Positions 11,430 to 22,458 of a stretch of 64,000 bases of DNA are shown one piece after another. The stretch is from assembly GCA_950295325.1 (NCBI GenBank), contig OX485808.1, positions 3,350,501 to 3,414,500 on the forward strand, read 5' to 3'. The DNA is from Polytrichum commune (taxonomy: Eukaryota > Streptophyta > Polytrichopsida > Polytrichales > Polytrichaceae). The translations under genes were made by a program, and so were the position numbers. Under the pieces are notes generated by a model that worked only from the letters and a program-made list of their open reading frames with translations, did no database searches and had not been told where the DNA came from. Every line of letters begins with the position of its first letter. Position 1 is the stretch's first letter.

Positions 11430-11903
11430 CACGTATGAATACTTGTGAAAGTAGACGGCATTACCTAAAATATTATAAAATACACATACTAAATCAGCAC
11501 ACTAAATTTAAATGTCATTTTAGAATGACAAAGACAATTTCAAATTGTGAGTCACAAAAATTATAACCTCAATGCTAGTGAGGGTTTTGTAATATTTTTG
11601 ACTTCCAAGTTAATTACATGTTTTATTGACGGTTTCACTTTGATAATGAAACCCTAGTCAATTGCTTATTTATTCAATGGAAGTGAACATATATATTGGA
11701 TTTTGGCCCTTGAAGGTGAAGTGCACTCAATATGGGATTTGTGAGTACGTGGCCTTCAAGAATGCAAGGGCAATGGTTTTTTCGAAATCGGGCGGGCGGG
11801 CAGCAGTTTTCGGTCGGGTCCAGAAAATCCAGATTTTCTGGACGGGCGGCTGCCCCAGCCCGGATCTGACACCCCGAAAAGTTCGTGGGGGGTATTTAAT
11901 GTC
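11430..11903. mobile_element. Single arm of the fold-back Mutator-like family
   Basis: The piece aligns with the right arm of the 6345-7805 element. Shared landmarks are GTGAAAGTAGA, TTAGAATGACAAAGAC, AGTGAACATATATATTGGAT, GAATGCAAGGGCAATG, GGGCGGGCGGGCAGC and a terminus GTATTTAATGTCCCC. The matching left arm is missing, so it is a solo or truncated copy. A local palindrome AGAAAATCCAGATTTTCT is an addition relative to the other copy. Confidence 0.7.
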
Positions 11904-11910
11904 CCCCTGA

Positions 11911-13220
11911 ATCAATAGAGCAGGAATGGCCAGAAGACAAGCGGGCCCCACTCGCAGTAATCACCCTGCCCCCCCAGTCCCCATCGGGGTCCTTAAACTC
12001 CGGGTCTGAACCCACTTTGGGACCCTGGTTGACATCTCGATGAGGATGTGGAGTTATGGGGCCATCATCTCCTCGTGTCTTCATCCATTTTTTCGACGAT
12101 TTTATTCAGTGATTATCATCGGGATATAAACAACACTTAAACTAAATAGGATATTGAGTGTTTGAAACACTAAATACGAACGCATACATTTAATATCAAT
12201 ATCCATATGAAAGTAAGTAACATTAAATGTAAACTCAAACCCTAAATATCAACCTTGGTAATATGTAGAAGTTACATGTTTGAATTTAGTGTTAATAAGG
12301 ATATGAAAAAAAATAGCAATGATATAAGGAGAATCCATCATATCTTCTAGCATATCTTCTAACAGTAATTGTCTAAAAACATAAAATTAATTTTAAGCAC
12401 ATTAGTACATCAAACCTCCTCTGTCCTAAGTACACACTTCCCACTAGTCCTCGCAGATAGCACAAAGATTGCAGGATGTGTATTGATGTTCATCAAGTTT
12501 CTCAAACACCTTGCAATAAACGAAAGACTTGACAACAATTTGAAATAACCCTATATATGGATGCCATGCACTTCAAAGCAGTATCAAAACTACAACCGTT
12601 GTCCAAAGTTAATTTTGTTTAAAATACGGGCCATAAGTTTGGGCAGAAGAAAAGAATATTTTTGACAATCGTGCAGTTGAGCATTGTGGAAAGGAATAAG
12701 CAACCTGACCTTCACCATTTAGGCAACTTCAGTCTTCAAAGAAACAACACCACCAAACCTCGCCACAAGTGCTAGTACATATTCAAGGGTTGTATTCAAG
12801 GGTTCTTCTATCACCTACTTGATGCCATGCTCCAGATCTTGCATTTGCAAGTAAGAAATTAACTTGACAAATGCTTCTATGATGGACTTTATGCGTGTCG
12901 TGTGCAAATCGTTGCTTGTGGATTACAACGTGTTTATCTTTCCACTTATGCGGAACTACAAAGAGTGTTCAAGGTAGTTGGAGTCGACTATCAAACTATT
13001 CGTTGCTCTCCCAAAAATTTGTTTCATTTGTTATGGCACTTTTGAGACTCTTGCCATTTGTCCAATGTGTGGAACATGCACATACAAAGAGCACACAAAG
13101 CGCAAGAAACTACCTAAGAAGGTAAAATTTATTATTTTGATCAACTTATGGTGACCTTCCACGTTCGATCTTCATTCATGTCCCCTTATGACATTTGTTC
13201 AACTGTGGTATTCTAAATGT
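11911..13220. other. Intergenic, no gene seen
   Basis: The first 180 bp after the transposon arm is GC-rich. The remainder is AT-rich, with short unrecognisable frames (for example 12895-13125 +). No inverted repeats with flanking duplications were found. Confidence 0.45.
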
Positions 13221-13224
13221 CGTT

Positions 13225-13715
13225 AGTGTTGAAAATGTGAAATGAAACTCCAAAGATATGTCAGCCGTACTCCAATCCTCACCTATCATATGCCATCCCA
13301 CACGGAAATACATTGATTTCTAGACTAATTTCTACATGCTAGTTTTTAGTATAATATTGGATTTTACTAGCTTTTGGGCATATGTATGTTTTGGAAAAAA
13401 AAAAACTTGTATTGGTACATGCTCCCATCAACTTTTACTGCATTTGTGTTCATCATATCTTCTTTGATTGTAATTATCTTATAGTGTTAAAATCTTGTAA
13501 TTGTTAAAAAAAATAACAAACAAAATTCCAAATATATGTCAGTTGGAGTTCAATCCTAACCTAACATGTGGCATCTCACTTGGAAATACACTGATTTTAG
13601 ACATGGTCCATATTTCAGTAATAGGATTCTACTAGCTTCTAGACATATGCTTTGGAGCAAATGATTTGTAATGCTACACACTTTGTGGTAAACTTTAATC
13701 ACATTTGTGTTCACT
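13225..13715. repeat. Diverged direct repeat, period near 290 bp
   Basis: Two copies share the order CCAAA.ATATGTCAG, CAATCCT, GGAAATACA.TGATTT, TACTAGCTT, a (T)GGA-A stretch and CATTTGTGTTCA. The first copy lies at about 13240-13455 and the second at about 13528-13715. Divergence is high, so the duplication is old. No gene content is visible. Confidence 0.55.
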
Positions 13716-14179
13716 AGACCAACAATACCATCATCTACTAACATTGCCCATTAATTTTTTGTTCCATATATAAATGAACAAAGCACCATTATGTCGGCTA
13801 TAAAGACTTTCATATTCCTTTCCTCTTCTTTCAATGATGATAATTTTGGCTGATGTTTCATAATTAGCTTCAAAATAACATGGTTTATAAAACCTTATGC
13901 ATGCATGAACAATTTCACATTGTTGTAACATAACATGATTATGCTAAGTAACCAGGTTCGCTGGGTCGGGAATGTGTCATGTAAGGTGTTAGAATGATAC
14001 TTTGTGGATGCTTGTTTGTGCATACGTTCAACCAAAGTAGATAATCGAGATGTGGGTGGAGCTATATCACTCAATATTAATGGAATGGAGCGGTTCATAG
14101 TTGCTAAATATTATTATGAAAAGCATGAATAACTTCATACAAAGTTGATGTCATTGTAATATAATTGTGCAAATATTGG

Positions 14180-16050
14180 TGTATTTTCCGCTCATCCCTC
14201 GTTTGCAAGCCTTGTTTAGGAGCCCTACATTGTCAAAGATGATGGTTTGACACAAGCATAATAAATATGCAGATGGATTTATGAATGGCCCACAACATGG
14301 TGCAACTTGGAGGCATGTCAATGATACATTCCCAGGTTTTGGTGATGACCCTAGGCATGTGAGACTATGGATTTCAATGGATTGAGTCAATCCATACAAC
14401 TAGCTTCAATGGGTTCATTCAACATGGCCAATCATAGTTGTCATTTACAATTTGCCACTGTAGCTATCTATAAAAAATGTACACATCATGTTATCTACAA
14501 TAATGCATGGTGTGTAAAAACTAAACAAACACTTTTCAATTTATGTTGAGCAGTAATAATCTATATACCCACTTGATTGTCCCTAATAATTATGGCAAGT
14601 GTTAAAATCTATTGTGTTTTTACTTGTAGGTCCCAAGCAAGTGCCCAACATGGACATAGTATCTTCAACCTCTTATTGCCGAGTTTGAGTGAGCTTTGGG
14701 AAGGTGTGCCATACACATATGATGTCAACACAAAGACTCACTTTTCAATGAGAGACATTTGCCTTTGGACTATGACTGATTTTTGAGGTACGTAAGGCTC
14801 AACCCAATACTGTATGGCACATACCATTTATTTAGCTACATGGTTGTGTTCCAATATATATTTAGCCTCTGCCCAATAAGCCTCCACAATCATTTCTTCA
14901 TGGGAAGAAATTGATGTTGGTATGAATAATGAATATTGTCAGTATTTTCATTGATAGTGCTATTATGAATGATATTTTCAATGAGTAGTACGGAGATGAA
15001 CAATGTTTCCTAGTGAATAGTGTCGGGTAGAATAGTGGTACTCTAAATAGTGTTTGGAGTATAACTCCACCCAAATTGTCACGTTGTAGCCTGAATGTAT
15101 GAATAGTAAAAACAAAATCTTACTTTGTTCGAAGACCCCATAGAATATAGTTGACATAATCTAGGGTCATGGAAATGACCCACATGGTTGAATGATGTTA
15201 TGCAAGTATATAATACTCTACAAACTTGTTTTATATGAGCTAGTTGTGATGTCTATATTGTTAGTTCTCACCTTTGCATATAAATACAAAAACTGAACCT
15301 AAACCAAAGAAAGCGAGCTTCACATGCTCAAACACCATTGCAAAGTGAAAGAATATTGAGTATACAATCTAAATTGACAAATGTGCATTGTTTGGGTTTT
15401 AGGTAGAGACGTATGTGCTACTAAACAATCCATGTATGTGGACATGGGAGGTGAGATACAATGAAATAGCAAGAGCCATTGGAAGACCAAAAAAAGAAAA
15501 AGAAAATTAAAAAATGCTAGAAACCTATTGAGGAATGGGTGTTAAAAGCTATACATGATGCAAGAAATTGGGGGGAGGGGGAGAATGTTTCGCAAATTGT
15601 AGAGAGAATATTCTAGAGGGTCTCATCTAAGGTGCAATTCATTTCCAAATCATGTTGGCATAAGGGATGTTAATTTCAAATTATGATTGTAAATGAATGG
15701 GCATCAATCACATTCAATTCAGGGATATCAAACACATCATACATTGATAGCATTGTCAGCAAAAGTGACAAAAATCCACAACAATCAAGGCTCAAGTATT
15801 ATGACATTTTGGAAGAGATTGTAGAAATATAATATGACTTTTATATTAATGTGGTATTATTTAAGGGTGATTGGTACCAAAAAAATATAGGGGAGCATAA
15901 TGACGTGACACAAGTGGAAGATGAATGTGGCTTTGTGAAGATAAAGACCACCATGAAGCACAATGAGGAGCCATGGATGAGCCCCAAATTTATAGGACAA
16001 GTATTTTATTTCGAGAACCCACATAAGTCATAACCCAACATGGAGTTGGG
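14180..16050 (+). pseudogene. Decayed CACTA transposon: TNP2 5' half plus DUF4216
   Basis: From left to right on the + strand I can read IPRLQALFRSP (about 14198-14235; TNP2: IPRLQRL..SP), then MNGPQHGATWRHV and DPRHVRLWISMDG (about 14282-14385; TNP2: HPADG.AW..F, PRNVRLGLA.DGF). Next comes LSELWEGVPYTYD with FSMRDICLWTMTDF (about 14685-14784; TNP2: LKELW..GV.TYDA and LWTI.DFPAY). Further on, LKYYDILEEIVEI, a stop, then VVLFKGDW and FIGQVFYFENP (about 15790-16030) match the DUF4216 domain that accompanies TNP2 in plant CACTA elements. Stops and gaps make it non-functional. The TNP2 C-terminal half (CPxCG, FLPxxH, MHIxKN) is not seen here but is present at 3.8-4.8 kb. Confidence 0.8.
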
Positions 16051-18055
16051 TTGTGGACATTGAGGACAAGGGGAGGTGCGTAATTGGGGGGGGGGGGATA
16101 AGAGGACATTGAAGATGAACCCACAATTGAACAAGACTTGAGGGACTTGATTGATGAGGAAAGAGAGCAGGTTCAAGTTTCAACGCAACGAAGTAGTGAA
16201 GCCCACAATGATGACACTATCATTAACCAACTTGTGGTAACATGAGGAACAACAAATTATTTTAATTTTGTCATTGGGGCTAGAGTTATTGATTACATAA
16301 GCAATTAATTTGAAGATCATAGCAACGATAGTGACTTAGAAAATTGGAGGGTTATATTTACATACAAACAAGGGAGGTACAAATGAAGAGGAGGAAACTG
16401 AAGTACAAGAAGAATGGGTGGTAATATATTTCTCAATGAAAATTTGGAAATAATTGCATGGCAGGCGGGGACCCAAAACAAACTTCACCCACTAGGTAAA
16501 GTAAATTAATGATGTGAGAAATAAATATACCTTATTTGATTGAGTGGTGGGATATGAGTGTAAACACAAAAGGGAAGAGACTGTTGTGATTTTATGTAAT
16601 TTGAAGGATTTGATCATTATTTAGTACGCTCATTGATTGTTTGAACATTGCTCTATAAGTACATCAATCAAAGTGTATTTCAAAGGGCACGTGATTTATC
16701 GTTTGCAAAATCTATTGTAAATTTTCTGAAGGTGAAAGAGAATAATAATACAATATATGGCCTTCCTTATTTGTTGGTAAGGTATGTGCCCCCATGAATA
16801 ATTATGCCATTGGACTTTACAAGGTTATCCTTTCAAGCATTGAATGGAAAAGAAGACCCTTTGCAAAACCTTGGAACGTCACAAAATTTCATATTAACAT
16901 CAGTTTAATGATGACATGTGCATGTGTTGGTTCATGTGCAGAAAGGAGGCCATTCAAAAATGTAAAGAGCACATTTCTCTCTGGAAGGTCGTGCAATAGA
17001 ATTGTTTGTAGTGGCGGGAGGAGAATGTCTTGGCATGGTAGCCAAATTGACGAGGATAGGTTTGAGTTGGCAACTTAAGTTTAAGAATCTTCAATGGTGT
17101 ATGCTGAAGGCACTCATCAGCACGAAGGGTGGTTGAAGGGAAGGAGGACGATGCACGCCGACCTTGAGAACAATATGCTTCAAGTGATGAAGTGGGAGAA
17201 GCTATAGTTGATAGTTGAGGGTAACTAGAAGGAGGAATTATAAAAAGAATAGATGACAATGGGGCCACTTCAACACACTGTGGAGATTAGATTAGAGTCA
17301 ATCATATTGTGAGATTCCAGCCATCACTATTTTTTATTCCAACTTACCTTGCAAGAGTGAGTGGAGCAACAACGTATTGTAACGATGCAAGGAATTACTT
17401 TTGAGGGTGTGGAGAAGGGATACAAATTTACTGACAGTAAATGAAAATGTATACATTTAACCACGTACAAACCACATTACCACTAGTAGGAAGCACCTTA
17501 TCAAATAGTACCCGATGTAATTACCAAAGAGTCCCAAGAATAATAATAGATGTTGCCTTCCAAACTCTGACAAGCAAAAAGTTAGGTAAGCATGATAAGT
17601 TCCCAAGTTGGTATACATGGCACTAACAACAAACTCCTACTGCAGAAGCAAACTTAGTGTCAAATTTTTGGTGTCAGAAGTAAGAGGATGCCTTTGTTGC
17701 CAGGTACGTACCTCTGATGACTTGGAACTTTGCCGATTTAGTGACGCTAAATGGTCCACTTTCCTCTAGTGGATACATCATTTTAGACATCAAGCTCTTC
17801 ACAACATAAATATCACATGTGGCTGTGTTGTGTTGTTTGTAGAAGGCAAACGTCCACTTCCGGCACGGTGTCTATGTGGTGCAGGTTCCTCTCGAGTAGA
17901 ATTCTCAATTGTCCTCTCTGGAGAAAAAAATGAGCAAAAGTAAATACAACTTGTGCTTTGGATTGAGCTAGACCCTGTGTTCCTGTTTGGATCCACCCAG
18001 GCAACGTAAACCCTAAACCTCTAGTAATCAGGTCTTTCTGCTGACCTTTGATATA
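16051..18055. other. Intergenic; transposon debris and 3' flank of the next gene
   Basis: The region begins with a G-homopolymer near 16087 and acidic-rich remnants that may be the tail of the DUF4216 reading frame. No gene could be built from 16240 to 17790. The last 250 bases are the 3' side of the small - strand gene. Confidence 0.4.
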
Positions 18056-18488
18056 CTAAAAATCAGACACGAAATAATCTTGCAAGTCCGGATATGCTGT
18101 GGCAGTCTTTGCAAGAGACTTGTATAGCAATGTGACAGATTTCTGTATGTTTGGTTGCCGCTTGTCATGAGTGTATTGTGACAGAAGAATGACGTGAGTT
18201 GCATCACCAACACAATGATCTTCAAGTGCCACCTGTGAGAAGAGATCAGATGGGTTTTGGGTAACGAGGCAAATTGGGTTTCCAGCACACCCCGTGAGCT
18301 GTAACTTCATCACACGGGTCGATTACTGCGGCCTGCAAAGGTTCATTGCATTCTGCACTTGAAGAATTTGCCTCACGTTTGCAACATTGAGACGTTGGAA
18401 AATTTCTGTCAACGCCATGTTTGGTGCCTGCCTCACAGATGAAAATTCCATCCTCAATATCAGGATGCAACAATTCAAAGACTTTCAT
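18056..18488 (-). CDS. Small two-exon gene of unknown function, 124 aa
   Basis: The model joins exon 1 (18488-18291) and exon 2 (18232-18056, ending TAG) on the - strand. Exon 1 starts with ATG after an in-frame stop. The donor is CACGGG|GTGTGC and the acceptor CTTCTCACAG|GTGGCA. Both exons are in phase 0 and the combined length is an exact multiple of three. The intron would be about 58 nt, short for a plant. Without splicing, exon 1 would run into unrelated residues and stop, while exon 2 is open throughout. The product has no transmembrane segment that I can see, an acidic, Cys-containing N-terminal half (FPTSQCCKREANSSS) and a helical-looking C-terminal half (VTLLYKSLAKTATAYPDL). I do not recognise the family. 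Further exons upstream cannot be excluded. Confidence 0.5.
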
Positions 18489-19403
18489 GGTACGCTAGCT
18501 TGCGTATCATATCTTGGGTAGCGATCGGTCAATCGCACTGAGCCCACTCAAAATCAGGCTCGCGAACAATGCAAACCTTAAGTCTGTTATTCATAGATCC
18601 CATGTTTGCAACAGAATCATCGAGGCAATTTAGAGCGATTGAATATGGTATGGCGTCGGCGATCATTGCTTCTGATTGCGAGCGAAGCGACAAGCTTCAA
18701 TTTTTTTCATTGAACTCCATACCAATGATGAGTTGCCACCTCGCCTATGAGGTGATAGATCAACCAATCCACGTGGCTCCCATTGATTTGCTCCTTTGCT
18801 TAGGGCCAATTCACACACGAGACTGAGGGCCCGTGACCATTGCACTTCGAGCACTGTCATTGGTGGAAAAGGCGGAGCCGGTTCAAGTTCGCTTCACACT
18901 GCGCGTGAGGGACCAACAGAGTAAGTGAATGCGAGATGGATGTGAAGTCTACATGGATTCCTGCATGGTATCGAATGGATCATGTTTCATGGTCACTTGG
19001 ACTATCTTGAAAGACCATCTCTTGGAGGTAGGCCTAACACAAAACTGGGAGACCATGGCATTCCGAAATTTCACAACCGTCGATTTATTATATTTTATCA
19101 TGGACGAGGACCCCGCATGACTAGAATTTTATTGAAAGAGCATTTGGTTGAGAGCCCGGTTACATATGACTTCACACTACCCTTGAGGGCCCGTGATTAT
19201 ACTCCGTGATTTTGGGAGTGTCTTGGAACGGCCTTTGAACGCTACTTTTGGGCTCTCACAATTCCATGGTCGCAACTCTTGGCTCATGTGTGAAGTGGTC
19301 CTTAGTTCGACATACTTTTGGGGTTCGAGTGATAAGAGTCGATCATTGCATTGGTTTAGTCCCTCACTTGCATCCCTCACAACTTTTGTCAATGGTTATG
19401 CAT
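18489..19403. other. Intergenic between the - strand gene and a MITE
   Basis: Higher GC than the surroundings, with overlapping open frames on both strands that do not resemble proteins. The part next to 18489 would contain the promoter or upstream exons of the small gene. No repeats are evident. Confidence 0.4.
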
Positions 19404-19821
19404 ACTACATTACGTTCTGTATTTAGTGTCATATGGTATTTTATGTCACTATGGAAAGTTTTCTAATTTGACACTTCTTATGAATAAAGTTACAAGACTT
19501 ACTACGATCATGGAAGGTTGTCAGTCGAATGAGATCCATGCCAATTATTGAAATAATGTTTGGTATATTCTGCATCCTAGCAATTATGTATCAAAATGTT
19601 GTCATGAATGATCAAAATCTGGATGGAAAATCACTAAGTAAGTGATAGTAAATGAAACATTGTAAATCTTTACTTCTCTAAATTCTTCACAAGGAATGAC
19701 AGATAATGTTAGGTTTACATTTGGCATTGGTGGGGCATTGGTGACACTACATGGGCGGTTTACAATTAAAATGAGCAAGACAAATAGAATTGGTGACACT
19801 AGATGCAATATTTAATGTACT
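19404..19821 (+). mobile_element. MITE of the TTTAGTGTCA family, about 418 bp
   Basis: This copy aligns end to end with 42943-43340. Shared blocks are TATTTAGTGTCATATGGTA, TATGTCAC.ATGG, GACACTTCTTAT.AATAA, ATGCCAATTATTGAAA, TGTTGTCATG and GGTGACACTACATGGGCGG followed by AGACAAATAGAATTGGTG. The ends are imperfect inverted repeats around ACTACATTA..ATTTAGTGTCA. There is no coding capacity. Borders are approximate because no target duplication stands out. Confidence 0.75.
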
Positions 19822-20403
19822 TAACAACATCTTCTAAGCCTTAGTATAGATTAGTCCATTCGTAAGTGTGAATTGACTCTCATAAGGGTGAGTCTCCATG
19901 TAGGCTTCTTGCCCACCAGATTATAGTGGGAATAAGGATAAACTCACCCAAATGTAGATGAAATCTTATGGGGTAGGGTTTATATGTGCCAACTAGCTAC
20001 ATGTAACTGAATAACATCTGCATACCTTCAAGCGGACTGCCTTACAGACATGGACAACCGAAATCCTAAATTTCAAACAATGCCGTAATTCTGGAAGAAC
20101 ATAACACATATGATGGGTGCCACGTAGGCTCCACGTCATTCCAATTCTTGGGCACTCGACTTTGCACATCAGGAATCAGGCTGAAGAGCTCCAAACCCTA
20201 AAACCTGAACCCTAAGGTAGGGAATTGAATTCTCGGGTTTCGTCATCGTCGGTTGAAGTGGAGATGGGGGAATTTCTCAGAACAGATTTGTGGATCCGCA
20301 GGAGGAGGATGGAATGCGATTGTAAATTGCTGTTTGAGTAATTAGCGAGCGGTTTCGTCGGTAATTTTAGTTCTGTTTTCGAGTTTGTTAGGATTTGGAT
20401 GCG
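19822..20403. promoter_or_regulatory. 5' flank of the 20.4-kb gene
   Basis: There is no gene here. The 300 bases before the ATG at 20404 become GC-richer and contain CCACGTAGG and CCACGTC near 20121-20137. These ACGT-core motifs are common in plant promoters, but a role is only inferred. The transcription start cannot be placed. Confidence 0.3.
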
Positions 20404-22458
20404 ATGGAGCAGATGATGCAGCAAACGACGAGCGCGAGCTCTGCTTCCGTGACGCCAACGACCTCGGCTTCGTCAACAGGCTCGGGGAATGCTGGTGGAC
20501 TAGCGCATGCGAGCACGGCGGACTCGCCTCATCCGGGGATGATGACTACTAGTGACGCTCCTGCTGTTCTTCCGCCTCGCCGTCGCCTCGTTAAAAGTGC
20601 TGCGTATGTTTCCTTTCAATTGCTTGATTAATTATTTGGGGATAGCTCAGAACATGTGGAATTAGGTTTTTTCTTTGTTAAGTTTTGCTGCCTGCTGTCA
20701 TATAAGGTAGACGGGCCTATTACGGTTGCTTCCAATAGGTTTGGCCTCCTCTAATGTGAAATAAATGTATAAAAAAAAAGTCATCAGTGGATTAGCAAAA
20801 TATTTTAAAAATCCAATGGCATAAGAATGAGATTAGGTTTTGCAATAAGCTGTCGTATTAATCCTTACAATTATACAAGAAGTGCTCGTTTTAGGAGAAC
20901 ATTGCAGCATTGTGCACCCAAAAGTAGGTGTTTGAATAAGGTTGATGTTTGATGAAGACATGTCTGTCTTAATGTACCTCCTCGGAACTTTGCTGTTGTG
21001 GTGGAAATCGTAGTTGCACATTTTGATCTGCAGAAAATCATTACAGGAGGTCTTCTGAGGTACAACAAGTTGAATTCAATAATGCTTTCAACTTTTAAAG
21101 TCCACCTTCTGGTGTTCCAGCCAAATTGCCTATGGTTAGGCATTAAAGGGTCACATGAATCGTAGGGATTTGAAATTGATTAATCACATTGCTCATGACT
21201 TCTGGAGCAATGATTATAGCATGCCATTGAGATGCACATAAACGTTTGTGGAAAATTCTTGTAATCACCTAGTCTCAAGCAAATGGTCTTTGTGATGAGC
21301 TAACCTAAACACAGTCTTTTTCTGGCAGAACAGACGCTCTGAGCTAAAGAGGGAAGGATTAGGAGGACCTCCAGGATTTGGTGGAACACCTGTGAATTCT
21401 CCTTCACCTCTAACAAGCAGCGGAGTCCCGGTTTTACAAGGCACTGGGATTTCTGGTATGGTTGGTTCACCTAGTCTACCAGGAGGATTCAGAGACAGGG
21501 AACGGATTCCTCTGCGGTCAGCATCTAAAGGTAGTGTTGGTCTTGAATTTTTAGTGCGTGTGATTTTCTAGTGTGTATGACCTGGGAGTAAATCAATCAG
21601 CTATAGTAGAAGAGCTGATGAGCTTTACTTTTACATTTTCTCCTTCCTGATTGCAGATTAAGCATTGCACTTCCCTACCTTACATGTTTTTCACTTGTTC
21701 TACCAGAATTTACAGGTGATCAGGCACATGGAATGGGTGGACCCTCCAAATCTGGACGGTAAAATGGCAATCCCTGTCTAAGTATTGAAGTTCTTGTGTT
21801 CACGTACCTCATGATGAGTGATTGTCAGTGACCTTGTTTTACTGATAAGGCAAAGGTTGCAGGTCACCACACTCAAATGCTGGAGCAATGGAGGCGCGGC
21901 ACCTAGGTCGTCGACCTGAGGTACTTCAAAGGCTCTCTGGTTTTCTCACTATCATAAGTCAACCTTTGCCAATTTATTCGCAGTGCAGACCACATGCTTT
22001 CTGATGTGGAGGATTAATCTACATGAGGCACTTGCTAATCTTCTCCTTAGTTATGTATCTATGTTTCTCACATCCAAATGCAGGATTTAAAAATCTCTCT
22101 GATTACTTTCATTGTCTTGACCACAAAATCTGGAACCTTTCACACCAATTTCTAGGTTCAGTGTTGCAGGGAGCAGTTTCATGTTTGTCTTGAATAATTT
22201 TTAGTCACTTATGTCATTTCTAGGTTCAGAGATTCATCAGGAAGTTGTACACTTCAAAGACTCCGATTGTGTGGTTACTTGTAGGTCAATATGCGGAGGC
22301 ATGAAGCAGGAGTTGCCCAGAAGGCAGCGGAGCTAAAGAGAGCAGCACTATTGCGCTTGCAGACATCCAATGCCCCTGGATATTTCAAACAATTTGACTC
22401 CTCACACCAGAACTACTTGGTGCCGGTCATTCCTGTCCACTTTGCAGTCAAGCAGTAG
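20404..22458 (+). CDS. Five-exon gene, low-complexity protein of unknown function, 226 aa
   Basis: Exons are 20404-20603, 21334-21530, 21707-21758, 21863-21920 and 22285-22458 (stop TAG). All introns are GT..AG, phases agree at every junction, and the sum is 681 nt. The ATG at 20404 opens MEQMMQQ; an earlier ATG at 20399 is in another frame and soon stops. The N-terminal 65 residues are Ser/Thr/Ala-rich. The middle is Gly/Pro/Ser-rich (GGPPGFGGTP, SGMVGSPSLPGGF). The C-terminal 58 residues, encoded by the last exon, look folded: an Ala/Lys/Leu helix (VAQKAAELKRAALLRLQ), then NAPGYFKQF and NYLVPVIP. No enzyme motif or membrane span is seen. The composition suggests a nuclear or regulatory protein, which is inference. 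An alternative acceptor 4 bases upstream of 21334 would break the frame. Confidence 0.72.
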
